DNA from: Leucobacter sp. cx-42
GTDB taxonomy: Bacteria; Actinomycetota; Actinomycetes; Actinomycetales; Microbacteriaceae
Direction: 5' to 3'
NCBI RefSeq assembly: GCF_014529985.1
Contig: NZ_JACVMU010000006.1
Location: forward strand, 1 to 64,000
DNA length: 64,000 nucleotides
Part shown: in pieces, positions 51,978 through 62,344 of the stretch
Position numbering within the stretch: the first letter of the stretch is position 1
Layout: each line of letters begins with the position of its first letter
Made by a program: the position numbers and the translations under genes
The notes under the pieces: generated by a model
Databases searched by the model: none
What the model was told of the DNA's origin: nothing
The model's input: only the letters and a program-made list of their open reading frames with translations

Positions 51978-52301
51978 CTAGCCAGCGACGAGCGACGAGC
52001 TGAAGTCAGTCACCAGTTCATCGGGAACAGTGTCCGGGAAGCGCGACGAAAGCGGCATCGAAATTCCTTCAACAAGCGCGAGTCGTTCGCTCACTTCGCC
52101 GAGGATTACCGAGAGCGGAGTATCAAGCGCATCAGCAACCGCCGCGAGAATCTCACTCGAAGCTTCCTTCTGACCGCGTTCCACTTCGCTCAGGTAGCCA
52201 AGCGCAACACTCGCGTCGCCCGCAACCTGACGCAGGGTGCGACCCTTCTGCTGTCGGAAATCACGCAGAACGTCTCCGAGCTCCTGACGCATCAGTACCA
52301 T
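51978..52301 (-). CDS. clgR: ClgR-like XRE-family regulator
   Basis: A 107-residue regulator. The helix-turn-helix (GRTLRQVAGDASVALGYLSEVERGQKEASSEILAAVADAL, only the core quoted) is that of ClgR, which activates clp protease and repair genes in actinobacteria. The ATG at 52301 has GGAGG six bases upstream. The pgsA-cinA-clgR-DUF3046-recA order supports the name. The C-terminus (SSSLVAG) ends in small hydrophobic residues, as degradable ClgR proteins do. Confidence 0.85.
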   Translation of the reverse strand: MVLMRQELGDVLRDFRQQKGRTLRQVAGDASVALGYLSEVERGQKEASSEILAAVADALDTPLSVILGEVSERLALVEGISMPLSSRFPDTVPDELVTDFSSSLVAG

Positions 52302-52357
52302 CGGTTACCTCCCCTTCGCAGTGGCCGTCGGCCATTTTTGTAAGAATATCCGGCTTA

Positions 52358-52370
52358 TGCGATTCTCGCA
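52358..52370. promoter_or_regulatory. Small palindrome upstream of clgR
   Basis: TGCGA-TTC-TCGCA lies 57 bases before the start codon. It does not match the reported ClgR core CGC-N5-GCG, so its role is open. Confidence 0.3.
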
Positions 52371-52440
52371 CTCACCTCGACACAATTGCCGGTCATCGAA
52401 TACAACTTCGACCCTACTTGATCTATTCCCAAAATTTTCC

Positions 52441-52467
52441 AAACCTGAGTGAACTCCACTCAGGTTT
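52441..52467 (-). terminator. Terminator of pgsA-cinA
   Basis: AAACCTGAGTG (52441-52451) pairs with 52457-52467. On the minus strand it is followed by TTT and an AT-rich stretch. It begins 18 bases after the cinA stop, so clgR has its own promoter. Confidence 0.8.
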
Positions 52468-52485
52468 TCGGTTTTCTCCCAGCAA

Positions 52486-52992
52486 TTACGAAGAAAAGTC
52501 GGGACTTGTGAGCAGCTCTTGGATCGCGTTGATCGCAGCGTGAACCGTTGCTTCACGAATGTGCTGTCTACTCCCGGGCGTAACATCAAGCAAAATTGCC
52601 TTCGTTATCTCCCCATAGCTCAGCCCCACCCACACGGTGCCAACCGGCTGGCCGGTCTGCGGATCCGGATCAGGCCCAGCGACCCCGGTCGTCGAGATGC
52701 CGAGCTGCGCTGGAACTCCTGCCACTGCGCATGCGCGCCGGACGCCGGCAGCCATTTGCTTTGCCACTTCAGCATCAACAGGCCCATAAGCGTCGAGTCG
52801 CGCTTGGGAGACACCGAGCAGCGATGCCTTAATGGCAGTGTCGTAGGCGACTACTCCCCCTGATACCACCCGAGAAGCACCGGGAACACTCACTAGCGTG
52901 GCGCAGAGCATCCCGCCGGTCAAAGACTCAGCGACCGCAACCCGCACGCCCAATTCCGCACAGCGTTCAATGACTGCAGCGGTGTCGCTCAT
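52486..52992 (-). CDS. cinA: CinA-family nicotinamide-nucleotide amidase
   Basis: A 168-residue single-domain CinA C-type protein. VAVAESLTGGMLCATLVSVPG, GVVAYDTAIKASLLGV and GISTTGVAGPDPDPQ are the family marks. The N-terminal COG1058 domain of full CinA is absent, which is normal in this group. It converts nicotinamide mononucleotide to nicotinic acid mononucleotide in salvage. It follows pgsA after eight bases. Confidence 0.9.
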   Translation of the reverse strand: MSDTAAVIERCAELGVRVAVAESLTGGMLCATLVSVPGASRVVSGGVVAYDTAIKASLLGVSQARLDAYGPVDAEVAKQMAAGVRRACAVAGVPAQLGISTTGVAGPDPDPQTGQPVGTVWVGLSYGEITKAILLDVTPGSRQHIREATVHAAINAIQELLTSPDFSS

Positions 52993-53000
52993 AGGGACCG

Positions 53001-53606
53001 CTACTTACCCTGCGCAACGCGCTGACTACGAACGTACGCGATGATGTAATCGATGCCACTCGCGATAGTGAGGAACACGGCAATACTCATCGTAATGATG
53101 TTCACCCACTCGAAGATCGTGCCGGCTACCCCGTCGAGCTGCGATAGCGGCGTCAATGCGAGGGCGATCGCAATCGACTGTGCAACGGTCTTGAGCTTCC
53201 CCATCCAGGCCGCGGCAACCACAACGTCGCTGACGATCATCAGGCGGTGGATCGTGATGCCAACCTCACGAACGAGCACAATGATGGTCACCCACCACGG
53301 CAGCTCAGCAATGATCGAGAGGCAGACCAGTGCCGCACCAGTCAGTACCTTGTCTGCGATCGGGTCTAGGAGCTTACCGAGATCGGTAATCAAACCTTTC
53401 GAACGAGCCAAGTAACCGTCGAGCGCATCGGTCGCGATTGCCACTACGAAGAAGGCCGTTGCCCCCCAACGCATGGCCGCTGAATCGCCACTCGCGAGAA
53501 TCAACCACACAAACAGTGGAGTCGCAAGAATGCGGGCGCCGGTAATGATGTTGGGCGCATTCCAGTTACTCTGGCGTGCTGCGGGTGCGTTCGTCATGGA
53601 ACTCAT
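53001..53606 (-). CDS. pgsA: CDP-diacylglycerol-glycerol-3-phosphate phosphatidyltransferase
   Basis: A 201-residue membrane enzyme of phospholipid synthesis. The CDP-alcohol phosphotransferase signature D-G-x2-A-R-x8-G-x3-D-x3-D is visible in DALDGYLARSKG and LGKLLDPIADKVL. Five or six membrane helices follow the pattern. The ATG at 53606 sits ten bases after the ftsK stop; a frame 21 codons longer would overlap ftsK and is not favoured. It makes phosphatidylglycerol phosphate or a related inositol phosphate. Confidence 0.9.
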   Translation of the reverse strand: MSSMTNAPAARQSNWNAPNIITGARILATPLFVWLILASGDSAAMRWGATAFFVVAIATDALDGYLARSKGLITDLGKLLDPIADKVLTGAALVCLSIIAELPWWVTIIVLVREVGITIHRLMIVSDVVVAAAWMGKLKTVAQSIAIALALTPLSQLDGVAGTIFEWVNIITMSIAVFLTIASGIDYIIAYVRSQRVAQGK

Positions 53607-53616
53607 CTCGTATTCG

Positions 53617-56484
53617 TTAGTCCCGGCCAGTGAGTTGCCAGGCATCTTCGTCAGGTTCATCGTCGTCATCAGTAACTGACGAGTTCAACAGCGGATCGTT
53701 GTAGCGATCGTCTGAGTACCCATCGGCAGCTGGCGTCAGACTGCTGTTCGAGAACTGATCAGCAGGTTCGGAAACCGCTGCTGCGGCCGCTGGTGCTGCG
53801 GGCATCGCAGGCGGTGTTGCCGGAGTAACGGACGGGGTAGGCGTGCCATTAATGCGCGCGAGAATCTCGGGAAGCTGTTCAGGCGAGACAAGCACGTCGC
53901 GAGCCTTTGATCCCTCAGAGGGGCCGACGATTTCTCGCGACTCCATCAGGTCCATAAGACGGCCGGCCTTTGCGAAGCCCACACGCAGCTTGCGCTGCAG
54001 CATGGACGTCGACCCGAACTGTGACGTCACCACAAGGTCGATTGCGGCGATAAGCACTTCCAGGTCGTCGCCGATGTCTGCGTCGATTTCCTTCTTCTCG
54101 ACGACCTGAGCAACGTCTGCACGGTACTCAGGGAGCGCCTGTGTCTTTACGTGCTCGACGACACGAGCAATCTCAGCCTCGTTTACCCACGCGCCTTGCA
54201 CGCGCATCGGACTGGATTCACCGTTCAAGAGCAGCAGGCCGTCACCCTGACCGATCAGACGCTCAGCGCCGACCTCATCAAGGATGACTCGAGAGTCAGT
54301 ACCCGATGCCACGGCAAACGCGTAGCGACTTGGAACGTTTGACTTGATCACGCCAGTGACCACGTTGACCGAGGGCCGCTGAGTCGCAAGCACCAGATGA
54401 ATGCCTGCGGCACGTGCGAGCTGCGTGATGCGCTGAATTGAGTCTTCAACGTCGCGCGGCGCAACCAGCATGAGGTCTGCGAGCTCATCGACGACAACGA
54501 GCAGGTAGGGATACGGCTTGAGCTTCCGTTCGCTGCCCTCGGGCAGGATGATTTTCCCCTCGCGAATCGCGGCATTGAAATCGTCAATGTGTCGGAAGCC
54601 GAAGCTTGCGAGGTCGTCGTACCTCATGTCCATCTCTTTCACGACCCACTGGAGCGCTTCAGCAGCTTTCTTCGGGTTAGTGATGATGGGGGTGATCAAG
54701 TGAGGAACACCCTGGTACACCGTGAGCTCAACACGTTTCGGATCGACGAGCACCATGCGCACCTCTTCAGGCTTCGAGCGCATCAAAATGCTCGTGATCA
54801 TCGAGTTGATAAAGCTCGATTTACCTGAGCCGGTTGCGCCGGCAACCAGCAGGTGAGGCATCTTTGCAAGGTTGGCGATCACGAAGCCACCCTTGACGTC
54901 TTTACCGACGCCGATGGTCATCGGGTGCGTCGATCGCTGTGCCTTCGCAGAACGAAGCACGTCACCGAGCGCGACATTCTCGCGGTCCGTATTCGGGATC
55001 TCGATACCGATGGCACTCTTGCCAGGGATTGGCGAGAGGATTCGCACCTCGTTTGAGGCGACCGCGTATGACAGGTTGCGTGAAAGCGCAGTAACCTTCT
55101 CGACCTTTACGCCGGGACCGAGCTCAACTTCATACTGCGTCACCGTGGGGCCACGGGAGAAGCCAGTGACCTGCGCATCAACCTTAAACTCTTCGAACAC
55201 GCGACCGATTGCTGCCATGATTTGGTCATTCGCATCGGTGTGGGTTTTCGGCGTGGATCCCTCAGACAGGATGCGCGCATCAGGGAGGTCGTAGGACGTG
55301 CCGGCTGCGGGGTCGTGCAGCGGCGCAACCTCGAATGCCGGAGCTTCACCGTCATCGGCGCCAAAATCGTCGAGGTCGAGAATTCGGGTTTCCACTTCGG
55401 GCGAATCATCGCCAAGACCAGAGCCGCCCCGTGCTCCGCTCACTTCTGCGCTCAGGAAGTCAGTACCGAGACCAAGATCAGCGAACGGATCACCGGTAGC
55501 GATCGCCGCTGTCTCGTCAGACGCGCCGACAACTGCGGTGACCGCGTCATCGGTAGCAAACGCAGACTCAAATGCGCCCCGCCCGCTATCTTCAGCTGGG
55601 AGCACATCGTCAAGCGCTTCTGCAGCCTGTACAAAGTCAGGATCTTCCTCGCGCCCGGTTGAGTTACGGCGCCACCAGGGCAACGATTCAGGAGAGTCAT
55701 GGTCGAAGAGTTCGGCATCAGATTCGTCGTTCTGAGCGCGCGCACGCGAATTGCGCGGTGCAGCCTCAGGCGCCGCGGGCACCTGTTCTCCGAACAAATA
55801 TGCGTACCCTTCACGGATACGTCGCACAATACGGCCTGGCGGGGTCTTCGTCACGATGAGTACCGCGAAAATCAGGAGGAGCGAGAGGACAGGCACAGCA
55901 AACCACTTGGTCAACGCGCCAAGCGGCGTGCCAACCAGCCAGCCCAGAAGGCCTCCGGCTGCAGAAAGCGCTGGCATTCCCTGGCTGGGCTGAGGTTCGT
56001 TGCCGTAGAGATGGGTGAGGCCAGACGCACTCGCAACTGCGAGGAAGAGTCCGATCGCGATGCGGCGATTGTCATTCACACTCAGTGGATGGTTGAACAG
56101 CCACAACGCAAAGCAGAACATAATGATCGGAAGACCGAAGGCGATACGCCCAACCAGGCCGCCAAAGGTATAAGCAGTGATCTGCGACGCCACATCACTG
56201 CCAATTGCAAACCATTCAAGGATCGCGCCTATGAGCGCAAGCACGACGAGGAACAGCGGGAAACCATCGCGACGATCTGCCGCGTCAAGCGGCTCCGCAC
56301 GGAATGTGCGAGCAGCACCACCGACTGCGTGCGCAATGCTCTCCCAAACACGAACAATGAACGGGGAGCTTGGCTCAGCTTCCATGAGCACTCGGGTGCG
56401 CGCGGTCGCCTGAGACCCGGAAGAGTTACGACTCTTCGCGGATGTTTTCCCGGCTTTGCCGTTCGCTGACGAGTTTTTGGCCAT
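53617..56484 (-). CDS. ftsK: FtsK/SpoIIIE DNA translocase
   Basis: A 955-residue motor. Four N-terminal membrane helices (about 65-205) anchor it at the septum, an acidic/alanine linker runs to about 420, and the motor has Walker [19 protein letters not shown] and Walker [13 protein letters not shown]. The C-terminal gamma domain (about 820-885, [26 protein letters not shown]) reads DNA polarity. The ATG before AKNSSANG was chosen; the frame is open 71 codons upstream, but that part is not FtsK-like and crosses the terminator at 56541. Confidence 0.95.
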   Translation of the reverse strand: MAKNSSANGKAGKTSAKSRNSSGSQATARTRVLMEAEPSSPFIVRVWESIAHAVGGAARTFRAEPLDAADRRDGFPLFLVVLALIGAILEWFAIGSDVASQITAYTFGGLVGRIAFGLPIIMFCFALWLFNHPLSVNDNRRIAIGLFLAVASASGLTHLYGNEPQPSQGMPALSAAGGLLGWLVGTPLGALTKWFAVPVLSLLLIFAVLIVTKTPPGRIVRRIREGYAYLFGEQVPAAPEAAPRNSRARAQNDESDAELFDHDSPESLPWWRRNSTGREEDPDFVQAAEALDDVLPAEDSGRGAFESAFATDDAVTAVVGASDETAAIATGDPFADLGLGTDFLSAEVSGARGGSGLGDDSPEVETRILDLDDFGADDGEAPAFEVAPLHDPAAGTSYDLPDARILSEGSTPKTHTDANDQIMAAIGRVFEEFKVDAQVTGFSRGPTVTQYEVELGPGVKVEKVTALSRNLSYAVASNEVRILSPIPGKSAIGIEIPNTDRENVALGDVLRSAKAQRSTHPMTIGVGKDVKGGFVIANLAKMPHLLVAGATGSGKSSFINSMITSILMRSKPEEVRMVLVDPKRVELTVYQGVPHLITPIITNPKKAAEALQWVVKEMDMRYDDLASFGFRHIDDFNAAIREGKIILPEGSERKLKPYPYLLVVVDELADLMLVAPRDVEDSIQRITQLARAAGIHLVLATQRPSVNVVTGVIKSNVPSRYAFAVASGTDSRVILDEVGAERLIGQGDGLLLLNGESSPMRVQGAWVNEAEIARVVEHVKTQALPEYRADVAQVVEKKEIDADIGDDLEVLIAAIDLVVTSQFGSTSMLQRKLRVGFAKAGRLMDLMESREIVGPSEGSKARDVLVSPEQLPEILARINGTPTPSVTPATPPAMPAAPAAAAAVSEPADQFSNSSLTPAADGYSDDRYNDPLLNSSVTDDDDEPDEDAWQLTGRD

Positions 56485-56540
56485 GTGAATACGGTACAAG
56501 GCACCACCGACATGCGTGTGCTTCGGTTCGGCGTGCCTAT

Positions 56541-56577
56541 GATTCAGCCGCCTACGGTGACCGTAGGCGGCTGAATC
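56541..56577 (-). terminator. Terminator of the M23 peptidase gene
   Basis: Perfect 18-bp arms (56541-56558, 56560-56577) around one base, 20 bases after the peptidase stop and upstream of ftsK. It separates the murJ/M23 side from ftsK. Confidence 0.8.
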
Positions 56578-56597
56578 AATGTGCGTTATTCGCTGGT

Positions 56598-57923
56598 TTA
56601 GAAGTAGACGCCGCGTGCGGCCATGAACCCACGTGGATCGACTCGGCTCCAGGAATTCGGCCAAGTTTCGAAGTGGAGATGCGGGCCGGTGGACCAACCA
56701 GTACTTCCGATATGGCCAATCTGCTGGCCCTTCTCAACCCACTGACCGCAGCTGACGATGATGCCGCCATACGGCTGATGTGCATAACGAGTCATCGATC
56801 CGTCTGCATGCTGGATATCTACAGCGTTGCCATAGTTACTGAACTCGTAGCAGGCGGTTACACGGCCAGCTGCCACAGCGTAAATCGGCGTCCACATTGC
56901 ACCATCGAAGTCGAGGCCACCGTGGTTACGGGCGCCACCAAACTCCTCATTCACGCTGTTCCACGCGAGCGGGTAGCCCCAGCCGCCGCCACCAGTTGGC
57001 GGGCTGACAGTACCGCCACCGCCGCCGCCACCGCCGCCACCTCCGTTGTTATTGTTGGCAGCTTCTTCAGCGGCCTTGCGTGCAGCCTCTTCAGCCGCCT
57101 TCCGAGCGGCTTCCTGGCGCTGACGCTCTTCTTCTGCCTCTTGACGTACGCGTTCTTCGTAGCCTTCAACCGTCTCGGCTGACTTGTCTTTGAGCGCTTC
57201 AAGCTGAGCTTCGAGCGTTGCCTGCTGCTCTTCCTGCGTCGTCTGCTTCTCAACCGCAGCGGCCGCCGCAACGGTAGCAATCTCCTTGCGTTCAGCAGCT
57301 TCCTGCTGCAAACGCTCGCGTTCTGCTGATGCAGATTCAGCCTGCTGTCCAAGCGTCTCCGCATTGTTGCGGGCGCGAGTTGCGTCGTCAGCAACCTTGG
57401 AATTACGTTCAGATGCCTTCGACATCACCGCAAGACGCTCGAGCAGCTGATCAGCCGTGGATGCGTCGCTCTCCAGGAAGAGCTCCATGTTGCGGTCTAC
57501 GCCACCGGAACGGTACATCTGAGACACGAGCGAAGCTGCTTCGCGCGAGGCAGCTTCCGCTTCCTCTGCGCTCTCGCTTGCCTTCGTCTCAAGTGCTTCT
57601 ACGCGTTCGTTCGCTGCAAGCAGGTCGTCCTCGGCCTGCGCGAGCGCATTGCCAGCGGTGATCGACGCCTGTTTCGTCGTCTCCACTTCTTTCGCGACCT
57701 GCACGAGGAGCGCCTCGATCTCAGTGATCTTGGCGTCTGTCGCGTTCACGTCTTGCTTCGCCTTCTGGACATCGTCCCACGTGGGGAGATCGGCATCTAC
57801 TGCCTGGCCAGGTGAAGCACCGAACGTGAGACCAGTGGCGACGATGCACGCTGCTGCCGCGATACCGACCACACCCGTCCATCTGCGTCGCGCATTGCTT
57901 TGAGCAGAAGTTCGAGTTCGCAT
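56598..57923 (-). CDS. Secreted coiled-coil M23 (LytM) peptidoglycan endopeptidase
   Basis: A 441-residue exported protein. The signal peptide (about 12-41, ending near SPGQAVDA) is followed by long coiled coils (about 45-265), a glycine run of 11 after NNNN, and a C-terminal LytM domain. The zinc ligands are present: His and Asp in [10 protein letters not shown] and the HxH in GPHLHFET, so it should be active, unlike EnvC. The ATG has GGAGG four bases upstream. It resembles NlpD/EnvC-type division hydrolases. murJ lies 69 bases upstream in the same direction. Confidence 0.9.
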   Translation of the reverse strand: MRTRTSAQSNARRRWTGVVGIAAAACIVATGLTFGASPGQAVDADLPTWDDVQKAKQDVNATDAKITEIEALLVQVAKEVETTKQASITAGNALAQAEDDLLAANERVEALETKASESAEEAEAASREAASLVSQMYRSGGVDRNMELFLESDASTADQLLERLAVMSKASERNSKVADDATRARNNAETLGQQAESASAERERLQQEAAERKEIATVAAAAAVEKQTTQEEQQATLEAQLEALKDKSAETVEGYEERVRQEAEEERQRQEAARKAAEEAARKAAEEAANNNNGGGGGGGGGGGTVSPPTGGGGWGYPLAWNSVNEEFGGARNHGGLDFDGAMWTPIYAVAAGRVTACYEFSNYGNAVDIQHADGSMTRYAHQPYGGIIVSCGQWVEKGQQIGHIGSTGWSTGPHLHFETWPNSWSRVDPRGFMAARGVYF

Positions 57924-57992
57924 ACGGCCTCCCGTGTTGGTGATCGGTGTAAGGAAGTGTTCAAAAACACTACTCACAGAACGCTAGCATCC

Positions 57993-59597
57993 TCAGTTCG
58001 AACGCGCTTTCAGACGGGCCAGGATTACGCGAAGATCTGGCGAACGTGTGATCGCGAGTACGCCAACAAAGACAATTCCCGTAACCACAGCGATGACAAC
58101 TGAGCGCCAAATCGCATCAAACACAGTAGCGAGGCCCAAATTGTCGTCGAAGAGAGACACCATCGCGATACCGACGACCGCTGCAATGAAGCCAGCTGGG
58201 ACCGCACTCAAAAGCGTTCGCAGGATCCGCCGACCACCAAGCAAACCAACTTTTCGACGCAGCAGGATAGCCGCAAGAATGCACTCAATGATCGTGGAAA
58301 GCGCCCAAGTGAGCGTCAGGCCGACAACGGTGAACTGATGCGGCAGCATCAGGGAGAACAGGCCACCGCCAGAGTACAGAATGATCTGCACAAGGTTGAA
58401 GAAGAACGGGGTCTTCATATCTGTGAGCGCGAAGAAGCCGCGCTGCACCACATACAGGAAGCTAAAAGCAGCGAGGCCAATGAGATACCCACGGAGCACC
58501 AGCGTGAACATCTGCACTTGAGACTCATCGGTAGCGAAAAGGACAACACGGCTCACGTACGGCGCAACAGCCATCATCAGCGCGGCCGAGAACAGCATGA
58601 CAAGACTGATCGACCGGGTGGCAGATTGGAAATTCTCGCGATACCCGACGGTGTCGCCGGTCTGACCCGCGGTAGCAAGCCGAGTAAAGAATGCCGTGCC
58701 AATCGACATCGCGATTACCGAGTGCGGGAGCATAAAGAGCAGCCAGGCGTTCTGCATCGCCGCGGCAGACGGACCGCTACCTGAGGCGCTATTCGCCACA
58801 TTCGTGGTGATGATGCTGCCGAGCTGCATTGCCACAACCGAGCCGAGGCTCCAGCTTGCGACGCGCGCCGTCTCGCCGAGACCCATGTTGCGCCACTGGA
58901 AGTCAGGGCGATAGCGGATCCCCGACTTAGTCCACGCGATGTACAGGATCGCAGACTGGATCGCGACTCCGAGCGTGCCGCTGCCGGCCAGCAGTGCGAT
59001 GCTCCAGCCATTCCAGTCGGAGACCGTCCGGAGGCCGTCTGGATCCGCGCCAAAAATAAGGATGAACGCGGCAATACCCGCAATTCCCACGAGATTATTA
59101 ATAGCTGGCGCCCAGGAAAACGGGCCAAACACGCTACGTGCGTTCAACACCTCACCGAGGACGGTGAAGAGGCCGTAGAGCAGGATCTGCGGGAGGCACC
59201 AGTAAGCGAACGCGGTTGCGAGTGCACGCTGATCCGCCGGGAATTCAAGGGTGAAAATGTGCACGAGCCAGGGGGCGGCCGCCATCGCCAACACGGTAAC
59301 CGTGCCGAGGATCGTCAAGATCAGTGTCATGATCTTGTTGATGTATGCGGCGCCCCCATCGGGCCCTTGCGATGCTTTGACGATGAGCGGCACGAGCACG
59401 GAGCTCAACATGCCGCCCACCAGCATGAGGTAGAGGGTGTTCGGGAGCATCGAGCCGTTCGCAAATGCGTCGGCAGAAATCGACTGCGTCTGGCCGATTG
59501 CGAACGCGAGCAGGGCCGTCTTGACGAAGCCGAGCACTCGCGACACCATCGTGCCAGAAGCCATCAGCGCACTTGCGCGCGCGATCCCAGAAGCCAC
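57993..59597 (-). CDS. murJ: Lipid II flippase MurJ (MviN family)
   Basis: A 534-residue protein with about 14 membrane helices and the MurJ opening SGTMVSRVLGFVKTALLAFAIG. ALTDMKTPFFFNLVQIILY is the conserved part around helix 9-10. It carries lipid II to the outer face for wall synthesis. Actinobacteria usually have a larger MurJ near trxB at the origin, so this one, near ftsK, may be a second copy. The regulatory pseudokinase tail of mycobacterial MurJ is absent. Confidence 0.9.
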   Translation of the reverse strand: MASGIARASALMASGTMVSRVLGFVKTALLAFAIGQTQSISADAFANGSMLPNTLYLMLVGGMLSSVLVPLIVKASQGPDGGAAYINKIMTLILTILGTVTVLAMAAAPWLVHIFTLEFPADQRALATAFAYWCLPQILLYGLFTVLGEVLNARSVFGPFSWAPAINNLVGIAGIAAFILIFGADPDGLRTVSDWNGWSIALLAGSGTLGVAIQSAILYIAWTKSGIRYRPDFQWRNMGLGETARVASWSLGSVVAMQLGSIITTNVANSASGSGPSAAAMQNAWLLFMLPHSVIAMSIGTAFFTRLATAGQTGDTVGYRENFQSATRSISLVMLFSAALMMAVAPYVSRVVLFATDESQVQMFTLVLRGYLIGLAAFSFLYVVQRGFFALTDMKTPFFFNLVQIILYSGGGLFSLMLPHQFTVVGLTLTWALSTIIECILAAILLRRKVGLLGGRRILRTLLSAVPAGFIAAVVGIAMVSLFDDNLGLATVFDAIWRSVVIAVVTGIVFVGVLAITRSPDLRVILARLKARSN

Positions 59598-59627
59598 CCT
59601 CTGACCTTTCGTTCCCTTTTACGGGAG

Positions 59628-61304
59628 TTAGACGACGACCACGACGGGCACGATCATTGCCTTACGGCGGAGCTTGGTGCCCACCCAGCGACCGATCGTG
59701 CGACGCGTGATCTGCTGCAGCTGCTTGTGGTCGGTCACGCCGTCCTTCATAGCTGCCTCAAGTGCGTCTGCAATCTGCGGCTTGATCTTGTCGAAGACGC
59801 GACGATCCTCGGCGACACCCTTTGCGTGGATATCGGGACCCGAAACGATGTGCGCGGTAGTCGGCTCGACCACGGTAATGACCGAGATAAAACCTTCCTC
59901 AGCGAGGGTCATGCGGTCCTTGAGGTCGTCCTCAGTGACGCGACCGACGCTCTTGCCGTCGACGTAGATGAACTCAGTATCGATCTGGCCAACCGCGCGT
60001 GCAACGCCATCAACGAGGTCAACAACGGTGCCGTTCTCAGCGATCACCGTGCGGTTCGCGGGAACGCCGGTCTCAATTGCGAGCGCAGCGTTTGCGACGA
60101 GCATGCGGTATTCACCGTGGATCGGCATCACGTTCTTCGGGCGAACGATGTTGTAGCAGTACAGGAGCTCGCCTGCCGCTGCATGGCCCGAGACGTGTAC
60201 CTTTGCGTTGCCCTTGTGAACAACGTTGGCGCCAAGCTTGATGAGGCCATCGATCACACGGTAGACCGAGGTCTCGTTACCGGGAATGAGGCTCGACGCG
60301 AGGATGACGGTATCGTCCTTGCCAACCTCAACCTGGTGTTCCTGGTTCACCATACGGCTGAGCACAGCCATCGGCTCACCCTGCGAACCGGTCGACATGT
60401 ACACGATGCGGTGATCGGGAATGTCGCCGCTCTTCTTGAGATCGACGAGCACACCCTCGGGAACGTTGAGGTACCCGAGGTCAGAAGCGATCTTCATGTT
60501 GCGGACCATCGAGCGGCCAAGTAGCACGACCTGACGGCCGTTTGCGTGAGCTGCGTCGAGTACCTGCTGCACGCGGTGCACGTGGCTCGAGAAGCTCGCA
60601 ACGACGACCTTGCCTGGGGCGCGCGAAATGACCTGCTCGATAACCGGGCCGATGTTCTTCTCAAGCGGCGTGAAACCAGGAACATCTGCGTTCGTCGAGT
60701 CAGTCATGAAGAGGTCAACGCCCTCTTCACCGAGGCGAGCAAACGCGCGAAGGTCAGTGATGCGGCCGTCGAGTGGGAGCTGATCCATCTTGAAGTCACC
60801 GGTGCCGATTACCAGACCAGCGTCGGTGCGGATCGCGACAGCGAGTGCATCGGGGATCGAGTGGTTCACGGCGATGAACTCGAGATCAAACGGACCGTAC
60901 TTGGTACGCTCCCCCTCAGCCACGACGCGCGTGACCGGGCGGATACGGTGCTCCTTGAGCTTTGCCGACACGAATGCCAGGGTCAGCTTCGAACCGACCA
61001 GCGGGATGTCTTCGCGCATCTTCAGAAGATACGGGACACCACCGATGTGGTCCTCGTGGCCGTGCGTGAGCACAACCGCGACGATGTCTTCGAGACGGTC
61101 TTCAACCTTCGAGATGTCGGGAAGGATGAGGTCGACGCCGGGGTGCTGCACCTCGGGGAAGAACACACCACAGTCGACGATCAGCAGCTTGCCGTTGATC
61201 TCGTAGACAGTCATGTTTCGGCCAACTTCGCCCAGGCCACCGAGTGGCGTGATGCGAAGCGTACCCTCTTCGAGGGCTGGCGGAGCGTACGGGGGGTTCG
61301 GCAC
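59628..61304 (-). CDS. rnj: Ribonuclease J
   Basis: A 558-residue metallo-beta-lactamase/beta-CASP ribonuclease. LGGLGEVGRNMTVYE and VVLTHGHEDHIGGVPYLL (H81-x-H83-x-D85-H86) hold the zinc site. VHVSGHAAAGEL and PIHGEYRMLVANA are beta-CASP signatures. It has both 5'-exo and endo activity on RNA. The GTG start has GGAGG four bases away. dapA lies 14 bases upstream; rnj after dapA is the usual actinobacterial arrangement. Confidence 0.95.
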   Translation of the reverse strand: MPNPPYAPPALEEGTLRITPLGGLGEVGRNMTVYEINGKLLIVDCGVFFPEVQHPGVDLILPDISKVEDRLEDIVAVVLTHGHEDHIGGVPYLLKMREDIPLVGSKLTLAFVSAKLKEHRIRPVTRVVAEGERTKYGPFDLEFIAVNHSIPDALAVAIRTDAGLVIGTGDFKMDQLPLDGRITDLRAFARLGEEGVDLFMTDSTNADVPGFTPLEKNIGPVIEQVISRAPGKVVVASFSSHVHRVQQVLDAAHANGRQVVLLGRSMVRNMKIASDLGYLNVPEGVLVDLKKSGDIPDHRIVYMSTGSQGEPMAVLSRMVNQEHQVEVGKDDTVILASSLIPGNETSVYRVIDGLIKLGANVVHKGNAKVHVSGHAAAGELLYCYNIVRPKNVMPIHGEYRMLVANAALAIETGVPANRTVIAENGTVVDLVDGVARAVGQIDTEFIYVDGKSVGRVTEDDLKDRMTLAEEGFISVITVVEPTTAHIVSGPDIHAKGVAEDRRVFDKIKPQIADALEAAMKDGVTDHKQLQQITRRTIGRWVGTKLRRKAMIVPVVVVV

Positions 61305-61318
61305 AAAGCCTCCTGTGT

Positions 61319-62296
61319 TTATCTGGTGGTGCCTGCGATTTTGGGCAGAGCACCGCCGGCAGCCGCATTGCGGTCCGGTCGGAAGTTCGTAAAGTCAACA
61401 CCGGGTACATCGCGAACCAGCGACAGCTCATCTTCGATGACTGCAGCTTCCCACTCTTCGGGACCGACGAGCGGCAAACGCACGCGCGGGCTCGAAATAC
61501 GGCCGAGACCGTGGAGAATGTACTTCGCTGCAACCGTTCCCGGGACATGCGTCATAACTGCGCGCACGAGCGGTTCGAGGTTCTTGTGTACAGCCGTTGC
61601 TGCGTGCAGGTCGCCAGCGTTCACCGCGTCGACCATCGCACGGTACGGTGCAGGAGCAATGTTTGCCGTCACACCGATAAGGCCAGAGGCGCCGATCGAC
61701 AGGTGCGGAAGCACGTTCGCGTCGTCGCCCGAGAAGTAGAGCAGGTCAGTCTGGTTGAGCACACGGCTCACCTGACTGAGATCGCCCTTTGCGTCCTTCA
61801 CAGCCACAATGTTCGGGTGCTTCGCGAGGCGAAGAATCGTCTCGTAGGCAATCGGAACACCGGTACGACCGGGAATGTCGTACAGGATGGTGGGAAGGTC
61901 GGTTGCGTCAGCAACCATACGGAAGTGAGTGAGCAAGCCCGCCTGAGTGGGCTTGTTGTAGTACGGGGTCACGATCATGACACCATCTGCACCCGCGCGC
62001 TCACTCGCGCGGTAGAGCTCAATTGCGTGTGCGGTTTCGTTCGATCCGCCACCGGTAATAATCTTTGCGCGGCCGCTCGCCACAGATTTCGCAACCTGGA
62101 CGAGCTTCAACTTTTCAGGGTCGGTGAGGGTAGACGTCTCACCGGTCGTTCCAGTCACGACGATGCCGTCAGCACCGCCCTGAATGCAGTTTTCAATATG
62201 CTGCTCCGTCGCAGCCCAGTCAACTTCACCGTCAGCATCGAACGGTGTTACAAGCGCGACCAGGACCTGCCCGAAGGGGTTCTCAATATTTGCCAC
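61319..62296 (-). CDS. dapA: 4-hydroxy-tetrahydrodipicolinate synthase
   Basis: A 325-residue TIM-barrel aldolase. GTTGETSTLTDPEKL binds pyruvate, the tyrosine is in PTILYDIPGRTG, and the Schiff-base lysine is in IVAVKDAKGD. It commits aspartate semialdehyde to lysine/diaminopimelate. The start is GTG. The open frame continues past the usual DapA end (about 300) with a short tail. Confidence 0.94.
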   Translation of the reverse strand: MANIENPFGQVLVALVTPFDADGEVDWAATEQHIENCIQGGADGIVVTGTTGETSTLTDPEKLKLVQVAKSVASGRAKIITGGGSNETAHAIELYRASERAGADGVMIVTPYYNKPTQAGLLTHFRMVADATDLPTILYDIPGRTGVPIAYETILRLAKHPNIVAVKDAKGDLSQVSRVLNQTDLLYFSGDDANVLPHLSIGASGLIGVTANIAPAPYRAMVDAVNAGDLHAATAVHKNLEPLVRAVMTHVPGTVAAKYILHGLGRISSPRVRLPLVGPEEWEAAVIEDELSLVRDVPGVDFTNFRPDRNAAAGGALPKIAGTTR

Positions 62297-62344
62297 TTAC
62301 TTAGGCTACCCGACTCGGGCTGCTGAGATTATCCAGATTACGTA

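Noticed and set aside
56485-56697. 71-residue N-terminal extension of FtsK
   Set aside because: It would cross the perfect terminator at 56541-56577 and has no FtsK-like or signal sequence.
57001-57060. Frameshift or sequencing error in the glycine run of the M23 protein
   Set aside because: The frame continues correctly on both sides into coiled coil and LytM domain. Glycine linkers are common in these hydrolases.
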